A DNA stretch of 64,000 nucleotides from Hymenoscyphus infarciens. Taxonomy: Eukaryota > Ascomycota > Leotiomycetes > Helotiales > Helotiaceae. The notes under the pieces were generated by a model. It was given only the letters and a program-made list of their open reading frames with translations. It did not search any database and was not told the origin of the DNA. Each line of letters opens with the position of its first letter. The stretch's first letter is position 1. The translations under genes were made by a program, and so were the position numbers. Positions 34,870 to 46,467 of this stretch are shown here, in pieces. The stretch covers positions 20,484-84,483 of the forward strand of contig LLCB01000381.1 in NCBI GenBank assembly GCA_001414345.1, read 5' to 3'.

Positions 34870-35535
34870 CTATATCATTTTCCAGCTATTGAGCACTTAT
34901 TCTAGATTTTTTAGTATTTTTAGAAGCTCTGAGAGAAGTATAGACGATTTTTATATATCTCACGTAAAGATAATACGTATCTTATCTAGCCTAGCTTAGA
35001 CTATTAATCTCTTTACATAGATAATAAGAGGATATTCAAGAGTACGAGCTTATTTGGTAAGCTTAGTCTAATTCTCTAATATAGATAAAAAAGAGTATAT
35101 AAAAGAATTACTTTAAAAATCTATTAAATAGATAAATAGAGTAGCTAGTAGAATAGTACGAAATGTATACTACTATTAAAGAGATATATTAAAGTGCGTT
35201 TAAATAGAATAATATATATAAATACTAGGCTTAATACTAAGGAAAAGACTGAATTAGCTTTTCTAAAATATAGATATAATAATAGCTATAAATAGAAAGA
35301 AGAGGTTTAATTAGCTATTAGATAGAAGTTAGTAGACTTTTAAGATATTAGAACTTAGTATTTATCTTTATTATTCTATTAAATATACTCTTATATACCT
35401 CTTCTATAGTAGTATATGTTTTATATCGTTATATAAATTAGCTTTTCTTGATTTATTAGTAACTCTTTATAGTTTAGCTACTAAAAGTCTTTATATTTAC
35501 TACTTTCTTTATAACTTTCAGTAGTTTAATTACTT
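34870..35535. repeat. AT-rich RIP-degraded repeat block
   Basis: About 670 bases, very rich in A and T, with few CA or TG dinucleotides and no long frame. Sharp edges on both sides against normal-composition DNA. Likely a RIP-inactivated transposon fragment; the family cannot be named. Confidence 0.8.
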
Positions 35536-35833
35536 AATTCAACGAACACGGCAACATCAACTGGAATGCGGTCGTAGCATACATGAGAGATAGAAGCATG
35601 GTCGGAAACTGGTCGGTGGCGGAAGTTCAAACCAAGTTTTTAATGATTCAGTTTGGGAGTTGGGACAATCGAAAACCTTCTCCTTGGTTCAATATGCTTG
35701 GTTTTATAATGTGACTTCGTTGGGAGTGATAATTATAACATGAGATATCATTATATGTGGAGATACAGAAGAGGAAGATCAAACTTAAGCCGTCGCGAGT
35801 GTCTATTCGACATCCCCATCTTCCAGTCCTCCC

Positions 35834-36415
35834 CTAAGATTCCAAATCCTCCATAGTCTTACCCTTCATCACAGGCTCAATATACCGATGAAAGTAGCTC
35901 CCCGAAATCCCCAGCTTAAAACCATCATCAACACCATCCTTGATCCTCTTAACATACTCCCTCCTCGGCCTCCCATCCTCCATATCTCTCGAACAAATAT
36001 AAACCAACATCTTAACCTCCTCGGGCTTCCCCTCACAGCCGATTAATCCTCCATCTCTCATATTCTCATCATCCCCAATAAAAGCCTCAACCTCTTGAAC
36101 TCTTCGTCCAACTAGCTGAGCACTGCCGGTGAAGCATTCAACTTCCAAGTAGACTTTCCCGTAAGCCCATGGGACGCCTTCGTTGATGTCTAAGTCGGCT
36201 TCATCGGATTCACAGAGGAGGTAGCAGAGGCCTTCTACCCGATCTTTCTTTTCTTTTGGGGAGGGTATAATGTTTGCGTAGCCTCGAGTGTTGATTTGCC
36301 ATTTGTAGTTTGGAAGGACGCCGCGGCCGATGTAGCGGGACTCGGGACAGCGGAGGGACATTTGGTGGAGGTGAAGGTTGGACCCGTAGGCGAAGTAGAT
36401 GGTTTGTGGCTTCAT
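35834..36415 (-). CDS. Gamma-glutamylcyclotransferase-like protein
   Basis: Member of the GGCT/AIG2-type fold, which releases 5-oxoproline from gamma-glutamyl peptides in glutathione turnover. Single exon, 193 aa. The substrate-binding loop YFAYGSNL is at residues 7-14, right after the start as in all relatives. LDINEGVPWAYGKVYLEV contains the catalytic Glu (Glu79), with the usual spacing to a Tyr and a beta strand. A CYLL strand precedes it. The C-terminal 60 residues (YVKRIKDGVDDGFKLGISGS) are typical of fungal versions. Substrate not proven; some fungal members with this fold have other gamma-glutamyl-amine substrates. It lies between a RIP block and a 3-kb gene-free stretch. Confidence 0.88.
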   Translation of the reverse strand: MKPQTIYFAYGSNLHLHQMSLRCPESRYIGRGVLPNYKWQINTRGYANIIPSPKEKKDRVEGLCYLLCESDEADLDINEGVPWAYGKVYLEVECFTGSAQLVGRRVQEVEAFIGDDENMRDGGLIGCEGKPEEVKMLVYICSRDMEDGRPRREYVKRIKDGVDDGFKLGISGSYFHRYIEPVMKGKTMEDLES

Positions 36416-39400
36416 TTTGTATGGTTTTCAATTTTTAGGTGTTTTGATGTGAGTGGTCTGCGATTGTTGTGTTTTAGGGGAGTTGGAATTCGGGGTTGGG
36501 AAGAAGTCCTAGAAAAGCGAATTTGAACAAGTTTTTATTCATTCTGTTTGGGTTCGCTCAAGCTGTTACGGAAGGCAAGAGCGATGCAACGATTGGGTTT
36601 GAGAAGTTCCCAATAGCTTCGCCAATGAGCCACTAAGCGCTGTTGTCATCAGCCAAGTGAATAAAGAAAAATTAAGACAACAAAATGACAATGTCTTTAA
36701 TCCAAGAGTACAAGACCGAATATCCTTTATTCCAAGCTCGATGCCTTTGGAATGGGTTTCTCATAATTGGGTGCCACTAGTTGAAAAGTTCGACAGGGTT
36801 ATTGCCCTACCCTTCCATGTTGCGAGGAAATATTTTAGGGCTTCTCAACGCTCAAGTACTCACGTATACACATTTGCACCCAAGAGCATATTCCAGTTTC
36901 AATCAGTGCTGTCGACTCTTTGGAAAAACCCAGTATTCTCTGGAGAAATTTAGAGTCTTCAAATTATAATACCTGCTTCATTATTTTTGCAATCTTAGCG
37001 ACTGGGTTTCACAAGAGTCGCGCCCGAATTTACCACTCCTCAAAATCCTGATCTTCGTTGACTTCCCGGGGCTCAATGTCTCACAGAAAGTCCAGTCCAA
37101 AGAGAACCTCACAGCACATCTATAAAATCCTTCCACAGGTGAAGTCTCACCTCTCAATCCAGGCATTTCGAAAAAGTTGCCTTGCCGATTATTTGGTATG
37201 TTTGTTCTCGAAATGAGTAGAAAAAGGCAAGTAAGACAAACTCACATGAGAACAGCAAACATACAAGTGGTGCCACCCAGAACCAACGCTTTCCTTCCCC
37301 TCTCATCCCGCTTTTCTAGAAATTATAATATGCCACATCTTCTAATTTCTTTATCCTGAGTCTCACGCTTGCCATTTGAGATTCCTGTGTATTCGAGCCG
37401 TTCGTAGTTCCTTTTATCGCTTCGTCCATAAGTCTGAAGAGAGTGTCTGGAGAATTCCCGGTTGGAGTTTGGCAGGCTGCTATTGTCGATTATCATACAT
37501 TCCTACTTATTCATCACTGTCCGAACTCTACAATAAGTGATCGTGCTAATGCCTAGGTGAAAAATCCAACAAATTCGAAGTGAGTAACCAAGTCGAGATG
37601 AAAATGCCACATGGCATCAAACTTCGCCGCAGTAATGCATGGCAAGTGGAGTGTCTTTTAGACCCACTTAGGTATAAATAGATGAAATCACAAAGAGGGA
37701 AAGCAACTCCAAAACTCTCTACAACCCCATAGATAGTACCACCCGGGAGTACACAACAAACTCACATATCCATCTGCACACTTACGAACATGTACCTCGT
37801 ACAAACATGCAGACCATTCAGCCTCATCCCACACAACCCCAAAAGTAACAAATCACAAGCCAACCGCGCATAGCGCGCACCACACATCCAAAAAGGGGGG
37901 TACCTCGGCCATTGCATCGTGACGAACCAGTCCATCCAGCCCATACAAAACAAAAAAAGCCATTGACAAAGCTAAGCATTTTGTTGCACATCGCGACCGT
38001 TACACCAATGGTTCTCATGGCCACCGAGTCTTATTTTCCGTCGGATTTGGATGGGAGACGTGCCAACGGTGGGTAGATCGGATGTTGGTGGTGGGAGCAC
38101 ATGACGGCTGCAAAAAAAAGATGATGCCGATTATCCGATGAGTCGAATTGATATATCTTTTTGCTTAGAGTAGATTATATTTGCAATTTATGGTGGGTTA
38201 AAGAGTTGCCACATTGCCACCATACTGATGCCCACGAAAGGTAATGGAAAGCCGTTTTACAAAGTTCCGGGAAACTTGAAATGCTTGACTATTTTGGCTA
38301 TAAATATATAATGGCGACACTCCCAGCAAGGGACTCCGCTCGATGCATCTTAATGAATAGCCATCGGGGAACCAGCCAACAAGGAGCTTAAATGAAAGAA
38401 GAAGGACGTGAAATAAGACTGGCGATTGAAGAACAGGGAAGAGCTGACTAAAGTGAGGAATTTCTCTCGGGGGGGAAGTGAGATATCAGAAGTGGGTACT
38501 CCGCACTAAGATATCTCTCGAGCTACTCAGGTGGTATAAATGAAAACTCAACTTGAATGAACCTGTCAGGATTTTGACCTTCATGTAGATATTGTAATAA
38601 AGTACTTCCATATTGTCCAATGTCATATACATTCAAATATTCTGCCGGGACCTTACATGCCATCTGGGAGTCTTGGAACTATCTACGCTGATGGCCCTCG
38701 CCGTCGATTTGATTCCTTCCCTCACTTGAGTGAGACTTGATCTCGGCCCTCCCGAAGGTGCAGTTGGAGGGTCGAGTTCAAAGTCGCTTCCCTGACTCAA
38801 CACCGAGAGAGAAACCAGAGAAACCAGAGAAACCAGACGATCCCAGAACCAAACGAGAAACCCGGAAGGGGAGGAACAACTCCACTACATCCAGAGTAGG
38901 TATAAATCCCCCCTCGCCCTCATATATATGATTTATTGACATCGAAAACGAGTCAAGGGGGGTGGATATCCCCCACCTTGGACGCATGATACCTAAGCCA
39001 TACTTACAATACTATCTCTTTTGATCCTTCCTCCTTCATTGCAGGCCATATAGTCAAGCAGCAAATAATCCCATTTGATGCAATCCCCACCATTTCCACA
39101 CCCATTCCACTCGCCACCATTCCATGACAACCTTCCGCCCCCCGGACCCTTTTATTTCGACTCTATAACTGTGATGTTCTCTCTTCCTCCTAGTACCATC
39201 TCGCGAGAGTGTCTTCCATTTGGATTCCACGAGGACCTCGTCATAGTCCTATCAAGCCCGACGGCCAATATCCATGCTTTGAATTTGTAGTTGTTGCACA
39301 TTGGCAGTATCCTTAAGTTGACTCGTAACAAAGAGTGCTCCAAAATACTTGTCTAGGCAAGTTGCTTAACTCGGTTGCCAAAATCCATTGTAAAAATTGG

Positions 39401-39539
39401 GTATCATTGCTCTTCCTCCGTAAGTTTGCCGGCTCCCCCGAATATCCTCTCCTTAGTCGCTTCTTAGGTGGTGCCCCGCCTTATTGATATGCCATGGCTC
39501 GGTGATCGTGCCTCATGGACAACCCAAGTCCCAGCCCCT
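36416..39539. other. Intergenic region, no gene seen
   Basis: About 3.1 kb of ordinary composition. Frames reach only about 100 codons and overlap on both strands. A short 9-bp tandem (GAGAAACCA, about four units near 38811) lies in it. No RNA gene recognised. Confidence 0.6.
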
Positions 39540-40249
39540 TCAGACATTATTTCCCACACTCCTATACAACTCCCTCAAGTCAAACCCCTCCACCTCTCCC
39601 TCCGCAAGTTCCCCCACAACCCTTCCCGGTCTCCCAGCTACAATACTAAAGCTCGGAATGACCATATTCGGCGGCACAACAGTACCCTCCATTATCCTCA
39701 CATAGTCTTTAACAATCGTGAATTTCCCAATCACACAATTCGCACCTATCGAAACGTGTGAACCGACGAGGGCAGCTTCGATAATGGAGCCGGGTCCAAC
39801 GAAGACGTGGTCCGCGATTTTGAGGGGGTAATGGGAGAATGTTCTGCGGTTGGTTATTAGCTTTCCTTTTCCACTGATTCCACCAGTCTCAGAGAACGGG
39901 GAAAGAAGAGCATGAAACCCACCCTTTATACATCTTCCCCGGCGGCCTCAACTCGCATCCTCTACTGAAAATGCAATACCGCCCAATAGCCACCGCCACA
40001 GCATTCGGACTCTTTGCCTCTGGGGCACTAACAGAGGAGCGCAGTAAATCACCGCGGATGATGACTTCAGCTTGTATGACCGTCTTTCCACCAAGAATGA
40101 TATTCGTTGTGCCAATGATTTGGGAGCGCCGAGAGACTTTGTTGCCAGTGTCCTGTGGAGGGAAGAGAAGTCAGTGATGTAATTGACCATGCGGGGAGTA
40201 GGGAGCTTACGGTCTCGATATACTCGCCCTTGGCCACCTTTTTGGACAT
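39540..40249 (-). CDS. ro-12: Dynactin subunit 5 (p25)
   Basis: Subunit of the pointed-end complex of dynactin, the cofactor that links dynein to cargo such as early endosomes. Three exons, minus strand: 40249-40211, 40152-39923, 39843-39540; 190 aa, the usual size. The 13-codon first exon encodes MSKKVAKGEYIET. The protein is a left-handed beta helix of hexapeptide repeats: NIILGGKTVIQ after the first splice, then HVFVGPGSIIEAALVGSHVS, IGANCVIGKFTIVKDYV and the C-terminal cap PNMVIPSFSIVAGRPGRVVG, all strongly typical of p25. A longer frame in the wrong register runs through the first intron and exon 2 and should be ignored. In Neurospora the p25 gene is ro-12. Dynein intermediate chain lies upstream in the same window. 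Confidence 0.95.
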
Positions 40250-41064
40250 GGTTGTGCCGTTGTTTTCCTAGAGTCTTCACACGAAAATTGTGATTTGAGG
40301 ATGATTCCTGTCCTACATCTGCGGAAGGGAGTGGGAAACTCCTAGAAGTCGAGGATATCGCGTTTCGAGGTTCACCGCGCTTCACTCCGATAAAGTCCCG
40401 GTCTCGGTGGTTATATGTTATATTCCCGGCTCGGAGATCAAATCGGAGCTCGAGTGAGACACTGAGACCAGTGACTTGCTTACTCTTTTGTAATTGTTTT
40501 TGGAGAATCAAGAGACCAACTTTTCTAATTCTTCTAAAACCTTCTCAAACAATAATTAATTATCCTAAAGTGTTTCAAACAATTTAATGTAAAGTAGGTC
40601 CCCGAGAGCAAGGCCCAGTTCTCTTGCAATAACTCCGTAAGGAGGACAAACGAACTTGATTGTTCGAGAAATATATAGGTTAGTACTCTAGATTGGTTCT
40701 CAGTTTGATTCTCCTGACAAATTTAATGCCACATATTCCGTAACTTGTACCCCGAGTAACATATAATAGAATTTGTAAACCACGTTGAGCGAAGGACGTA
40801 TTTGCTGAACGGAAAGCATCGACCCTTGAAATATCCAACCTTCCAAGCTACACCTCCTACGTTCTTTCCTACAAACATGCCATGATCCATACGTCAAACC
40901 TAAATCGTTCCACAAAGTTAACCTATCAAAATGAACATCATACAGGGCCCATGGGTCGTTCGTACATCGGAAAAGCAGAGACAGGAAGTCTGGTCGTCCC
41001 ATTCCAGGCCCATCGAATTAGGGAGCCCTGGCTGGTCTCCTGTCAGCGCACGTCGTCGTATAAA
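40250..41064. other. Intergenic region with an inverted repeat copy
   Basis: Upstream region of dynactin p25 and downstream region of the F-box gene. At 40528-40553 a copy of the dispersed repeat appears in reverse (ATTCTTCTAAAACCTTCTC then AAACAAT). No gene seen. Confidence 0.55.
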
Positions 41065-42839
41065 CTACTCATATATCATGACTGACAAAGACGTGTTTTC
41101 CTCCTCATCGTTAGCCTTTTCATTCTCCTTGTCGACATCCGTTGGATCTCTCACGAAAACACCATCGCTGGCAATTTTCCAGCCGTTGTTGGATCGCCTG
41201 ACATATTCCACTACCAAATCAAGTCAGTTTCACAATGCACCAATGCAAAGTATCCGAAAAGCTCATTGTAAGATCACCTACCAGCCATAAGCCACGCATC
41301 TCTATCGGCAGCATCCCCAGATTCGAAAACTTGGAGATATTTGTAGTTGTCGGATGGAGGAGAGTTGAAAAGCTCCCTCACTAATGATGCATAGCAGCTG
41401 TTTCTCTCGCCCCATAAATCATCAGGTTCAACTTGAATCATCTTGCACGGCGTATCCAAAATATCATTTCGCGGAACGAGCTGTACGTAGAGTTTATCAA
41501 GTCTCGGTATATTCTCGGCGAAGCCCCTGAAATGTCTTTCTGTTGGAAATATTCCAATGTATGACATGTCCCGTATGGAGGGGCTGATAAATGGCTTGTG
41601 TGACTCTTCCGCTGCGCCTACAAGATCTGAGAGAATCTTTGGGATAGTCAGATATGGGGTTCGTTTTATAAACTGATAAGGGTACTTACCGAAGGAAGAC
41701 GTTTCGTCCAAAACTCATAAGTAGCATAAGCTCGAACAAATGAGCCTTCATTAAGTAATAGACTTGTCCACGGCCGAATGTCGAAAATAGCAGAAGTCTC
41801 GGCACGAGGGAGCTCCCATGGCTCCAAGTCGGAAAGTGGTGCAAGTGGAAATTCTTGAGTTGTACCTTCGGAAGAAGTTCCCACAGCTGTTGTATCTGGG
41901 GGTTGAGCTTTTCCGGCGGATCGAGTTACAAGATCCGAAACATTCTCTACCGAAAATTTTTCTGTTACTGGCTCTACAAGACCCCTGGTTTGGCCATCAG
42001 TTGGGAACTTTTCCGCTGAAATTGCCTTGGGGTATGGTTCAGCAACAGAAGGCGGAGCAGGAGATCTTTGAAGACGAAGGTAGTGGCAGGGGCAATCAAG
42101 AGTCCAAGCATCCTCCAATACCACCTGGCAAGCAGTGAGCGGGCCAAGTGCGGCCGGATGGGCTACTAGAAGCAAATCGGTAGGATCAATGACTTGAAAG
42201 AGAGAATTCCAGAACAAGGAGAAGGAATTCAATCGATCTTCCTTGTCTGAAATATAGAAAACCTTGTGGTCGTGAATCAACAACGTAAAACTGGCGATGA
42301 TATTCTGGAGACCTTGTTCCATGACGAAGCTATAGAAGGGATCGATTTGCTTGCTCAGCCCTTGTTTTTCAGATTTCGAATCCGCAACAATGAACCGAGC
42401 ATGCTTGAACAGAACTGGTATGACTAGTGTCCTCCACCGCTTGGAGACTTGAGAAAACGCTTTCAGAGGTGCGGACTTTGCGGCGGTCACGTCGAAGGTT
42501 GGCTCGTCGAGAAGCACGAATTCCGATGGCTTGGGGGTTTCAATGTAGCTAAATATACTCGACAAAAGCTCATTTGGAAGTAATTCGAGGTAGGGTATAC
42601 CGAGGGGCTCTTTCGATACTGGTGGTTCGGTTGCAGCGTCCAGGGTTGTTGTTTGCACATTGTCTGGGCGTACGCTTGTTCCCCCTTCAGAGCCCCCCGA
42701 GTCTGCAAGTGGCGAATGGATTGTTTCAAAGGCTTCCGATATCTCTGTCGCATTTTCTGCCACCTTCGTGTCGTCTGCTGTAGGTCGTGCATTGCTCCGA
42801 CTTGCAGGTGGATATATTCGGGATGTAATGTTATCCATG
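41065..42839 (-). CDS. F-box protein of unknown target
   Basis: Likely substrate adaptor of an SCF ubiquitin ligase. Three exons, minus strand: 42839-41700, 41636-41282, 41210-41065; 546 aa. Residues 1-80 are low complexity. The F-box-like segment follows: YLELLPNELLSSIFSYIE at residues 83-100, then SQVSKRWRTLVIPVLFKHAR, a common continuation in fungal F-box proteins. No leucine-rich or WD repeats are visible in the rest; LDCPCHYLRL and PRLDKLYVQLVPRND are typical of fungal-specific F-box families. The last exon is recovered by splicing past a premature stop, giving EYVRRSNNGWKIASDGVF. A 74-nt intron (42851-42924) probably lies in the 5' UTR; after splicing it, an in-frame stop upstream fixes the start at 42839. 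Target unknown. Confidence 0.8.
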
Positions 42840-44108
42840 GCGACGTTACCTACTGGCAAGTGTCAATCGATTAGCATATGGTCCGATTTACACAAGATTT
42901 ATACACAGTCATACGGTGACATACCGTCTTTGGATGTGCGGAATGGCTGAGATCAATGGCGTTGCAGGTGGAGGAGAAGAGGTCGGGGTCGGGAGACTTT
43001 GTTGCGAGAATTCCACGAGCTATGCACCGCTTCTCGATTCTCGGGACGTTTAAAGGTTCACAGCAGATGCAATTATGCACTTCGATTATGGTGTTGACGT
43101 GATGGTGATGAGAGATTGAATTAATTGGGAGCTTGTCTTGTAATCGTAATCGACATTGGAAACGCCGAGCTCTGACCCCTCCGAGCCAAGGGTTCACGCT
43201 AAACCACCTGGGAGGGCAGGGCAGTTCACGAATCGTTGTCTCGTCCAGAACAACGACGCATTTTCTGTATCCTTCTGCATCCTTCGGCGCTGTGGACTGA
43301 GTTCAAAATAGCTTCAACTTTTGCTCTTCAAATTCCGCCCCAGAGAAAGAGCGCTATGATACTGTCCACCTTCAACCCCGGTCTGGAAAGATAAAATGCA
43401 ACCTGAACCCACTTGCCTACAGACGAAGCTGTCTCGGGATTCGTATCTGGGAGTATCATCCGACACTGGCAGAGAGAGCCATTCGTTGGAGTAATCTCTT
43501 GGGTGTTGGTGAAGCCGGGGTACTACCAAACTGTCGGGAGTTGGACTGCTCAGTGCTCAGCGGGCCCCTGATTTTATTTTCTCTTTGGATGAACTTCTAC
43601 GTTATTTCTGTCGCTTCATCGCATCAATTCCTTTCTTCTGCCTTATTTGCCTCTATGAGAACTTGTTTGTTTCTTCCAGACCCTGGGTTTCCTCATACAA
43701 CTCCATTGATGTTAAGAAGGGACAGGGTGCTTCTTGTAACTCTTGTGGCAGCAGATGGGACGCTGGTTGGCCGCTCCACGTGGGCTTTTCGGGAGGTACG
43801 TAGTAAAAAACTCGAACAATTACATTCATTCTTCGAGAATGTTTAGAAGAAGCTAGAACTAAATATTCTCGAAGAAGGATAATGATTGTTCTAGGAGATC
43901 TAAAGCAACGGAGGGGTATACGTAGAGTAAAGGTCGGAACTCTTACCCACAACTAACCTCACGCATGACGGAGGCAGGGTGTTAGACGCGAAGTACCGTG
44001 CAATTATCACTCATCTGAATACCGGACTCCATAGTATCGCGTACCGTCCTGGCCCTTTCCTTAACCTGTATCCGTGGTCGAAACCAGTTTATCCCCGTCC
44101 CATCATGC
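42840..44108. other. Intergenic region, repeat copy, no gene
   Basis: Contains the leader of the F-box gene (with its probable 5' UTR intron) and, from 43499, two overlapping plus-strand frames of about 70-115 codons with no recognisable features. A copy of the dispersed repeat is at 43824-43950. Confidence 0.55.
43824..43950 (+). repeat. Dispersed TTTAGAAGAAT repeat, copy 2
   Basis: Core ATTCATTCTTCGAGAATG then TTTAGAAGAAG, and later GGTATACGTAGAGTAAAGG then TCGGAACTCTTAC, in the same order as at 3738-3885 and 45044-45170. Confidence 0.5.
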
Positions 44109-44784
44109 CTACGAACGCGAGTTCTCTGCATTTACCTCATCCAATAGATGATCAAGACGCCTAATATCCCCCTTCAATTCTCTTCGACGCTTCTCCACCT
44201 TCTCCTCGGATGCCTTGACCGACTTCTTGTCCTCCTTCGTACCCTTTCCAGTCGATTTCTCAGCAGCTAGCTCGAGGTCTGTGAGTTGATATTAGTAAAC
44301 TCTCATAGGACAATTGAAAACACCACCAACCAAGCCTCTTCAGAGACTCAACTTTCTTCTGGCGCTTTTCGAGGAGTTTTTTGGCAGCAACGACGCATGG
44401 CTTAGTATCGTGCTCATCGATAATCTCCCAGTCATCCGATCCACTATCCGACGATCCAAGCTCAGGCTTGAACACCTCCTCCCACTCGGTTGCGTCGGTT
44501 GGCGATAGCGTGGAAGTTGGTTCAATAGTTTTGAGTGTTTCGGTGATATCAACAAGTTGTTCGATGGGGTTGATAGTTTTGTTGACAGATGGTTGACGGG
44601 TTGTATTTTCGGTATGTTTTGCGCCTTGCTTTGCACCTCGCTCTGCCTTGTCGCCTTTCTCCATCTTTGGCTTAGGTGTGTCAGACATTATGTTTTGGTT
44701 TTGAGGTTGTCTGTAAGGATCGAGTCGATGCAGTGGGTTTAACTCGGTAAGAAGGTCGAAGACTTTGTGGTGGAGGTTGCTCAT
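44109..44784 (-). CDS. Unrecognised acidic/coiled-coil protein
   Basis: I do not recognise the family. Two exons, minus strand: 44784-44331 and 44278-44109; 207 aa. The first exon covers an N-terminal segment (FDLLTELNPLHRLDPYRQ), a Lys/Glu/Ala-rich linker, then an acidic part with WEEVFKPELGSSDSGSDDWE and EIIDEHDTKPCVVAAKKLL. The second exon is supported by frame and composition: it continues the same helix with EEKVEKRRRELKGDIRRLDH, a strong coiled-coil candidate. Reading through the intron ends quickly at a stop. An internal ATG at residue 33 (MSDTPKPKMEKGDK) is an alternative start. The C-terminal helix suggests protein interaction; nothing more can be said. Confidence 0.65.
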
Positions 44785-45944
44785 GCTAACTTCAGGTTGT
44801 CATGCAAAAGGTCAATGCAGCCTGGTATTTATGCTTCGAATGGGCCATAGCAGTTGAAATGGAAAGAAAATGAATCAAGAGCGAAGCTGGGGTGAATCTG
44901 TAAATCGCACAACCATCGTCATCTGCCAAATTCATGAATGAGATATACTAAAGAAGCGGCCGGGAATAATTCACGACTTAATATTAATTTTGAGCCATTA
45001 GCCTAAGAAATAACCGAGATATTTCACCCCTGTGGAGGTAAACATTGTTCAAGACGGTTTAGAAGAATGAGAAACTCGCTTTCTTCATTGTCCTAAGCAT
45101 TATCGATCAATAGCTTTGATTGTCCGAGATATCTCGCATCTAAGAGCAAAGGCCAAAGTTCTTACTACACGTTCTTACTACACGTTCTCCCACGCTATAT
45201 GTTTATTGCAAAACTGATTCATCTCACGCAATGGATGTTGTGAGATTGGTCATTCTTCTCTCTTATACAACGAACTATTCCCAGAAGATCGTAAGTAATT
45301 CTTGAGAAGGCTTGGTAAAACGAATAAATCGAGTTTTTGCTTCTTCTAAACTCGACCTTTTTAGATAAGTTCTGTTTAATAATGGTAGACTATTTCAAAT
45401 ACTGAGATGCCGGAGAGTGCTGACGAATCTTTTCACAATTTGAAATTAAGCTATCCATGGGTTACCAGTGGATAGAATACTCAGAAGGTCCTGCTATTTG
45501 CACCTGAAAGCAGCTGATATGAAAAAGGTGGCTTCTTCATCGGTTACCTTTGGAGAGCGAGTTCTGAAAATGCCAGGCTACTGGCAGGTAACCTACAAGT
45601 AACCATACCAAGCCATTCACATTTTACCTGTGAATAACCTAGTTGAAAAAGTTAAAACATTCATAGGCAGCCCTCAAATAGCTCACTTGACAAACAAAAT
45701 GTGACTATCTGAAGGTTACCCGCAATTTTCAAGTTACTCACTCGTACCTTACACACATCTATAGAACTTTCAATCACCAAGTTTTTGTACATTTGCCCGG
45801 TCAAATCTGTAGGGACAGTGTTCCACCAATATGCCTATCCACTCTACTTCTCTCAAGGCTCGAACTTAATTGTTAAATGTTTAACACAGTGTAGCGGTTC
45901 TATTCTTTTGTGTATTAGTTGACTTCGGGTGTTGACACTCTCAT
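44785..45944. other. Intergenic region with repeat copy and GTTAC words
   Basis: No gene seen. It contains a dispersed-repeat copy (45044-45170), a tandem TTCTTACTACACG pair (about 45162-45187), and from 45460 to 45730 a loose cluster of GTTACC/GGTAAC words on both strands. Confidence 0.55.
45044..45170 (+). repeat. Dispersed TTTAGAAGAAT repeat, copy 3
   Basis: ATTGTTCAAGACGG then TTTAGAAGAATGAG at 45044-45072 and GAGCAAAGGCCAAAGTTC then TTAC further on, same order and strand as the copies at 3.7 kb and 43.8 kb. Confidence 0.5.
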
Positions 45945-46467
45945 CTATTCTCCACCACCTCTAGGCCCCACGAGTCTCCTGTTTATATCCTTCAACTCCT
46001 TCTCTAGTTCCCCTCTAATTATCAACAACTTCTCCCTTGCCCCTCCCATACCATAACCCGGGAAATGTAGCACCCTCCCATCAATATAACAACGTTCCAC
46101 AAAGTAGCTTTCCACTCCCCTACTCGTTCCCTCGTTGTATGCGCGTTCGAGTGTAACATGAAGCTCATCTGTTTTTCCAAGGCTAAAATTAGTCAAGAAA
46201 TAAGATATAAGAGATAGATCGCTCACGTAATCTCTCAAGATATATGTTGATCTCCTTCCGTCTATTTTCTAGCCATCCCTCAGTCCATTTCTCGCTTCCT
46301 TGGGGGTGGTTACTCGGGTATTCTCGACGTTTTGGGTGTGGGAAGTCGGCAATAGGTTTCCTAATTCTACTGTGCTGGGTAAACTCCGGTTCATGAGCCA
46401 AAGACTGGAAGGAACTTACGGTACTGGATCTGGTGTTTTTTCTTCTGGCATCTTGGGGTTGATACAT
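45945..46467 (-). CDS. Unrecognised small basic/coiled protein
   Basis: No family recognised. Two exons, minus strand: 46467-46227 and 46168-45945; 154 aa. The N-terminal part is basic and Pro/Ser-rich; then a helix EKWTEGWLENRRKEINIYLE crosses into the second exon (ELHVTLERAYNEGTSRGVES). The end has a FPGYGMGGAREK turn and a second helix (LLIIRGELEKELKDINRRL). Two acceptors were possible: the nearer one gives an odd frame with a stop, while the AG at 46169-46170 restores a protein-like frame, so that one is used. A GTAAGT inside exon 1 could mark another intron, and further upstream exons are possible, so the N terminus is uncertain. Confidence 0.5.

Noticed and set aside
33314..36415. Secondary-metabolite cluster suggested by the OYE-type reductase and an esterase in the window
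   Set aside because: No polyketide synthase, peptide synthetase, terpene synthase, P450, transporter or cluster regulator is present.
39948..40511. 187-codon minus-strand frame
   Set aside because: It runs in the wrong register through exon 2 of dynactin p25 and its first intron; the spliced p25 model explains the locus.
43499..43846. Plus-strand frames with a hydrophobic start, one with a GASCNSCGS segment
   Set aside because: Two competing registers, no signal peptide cleavage pattern I trust, and a dispersed repeat overlaps the end.
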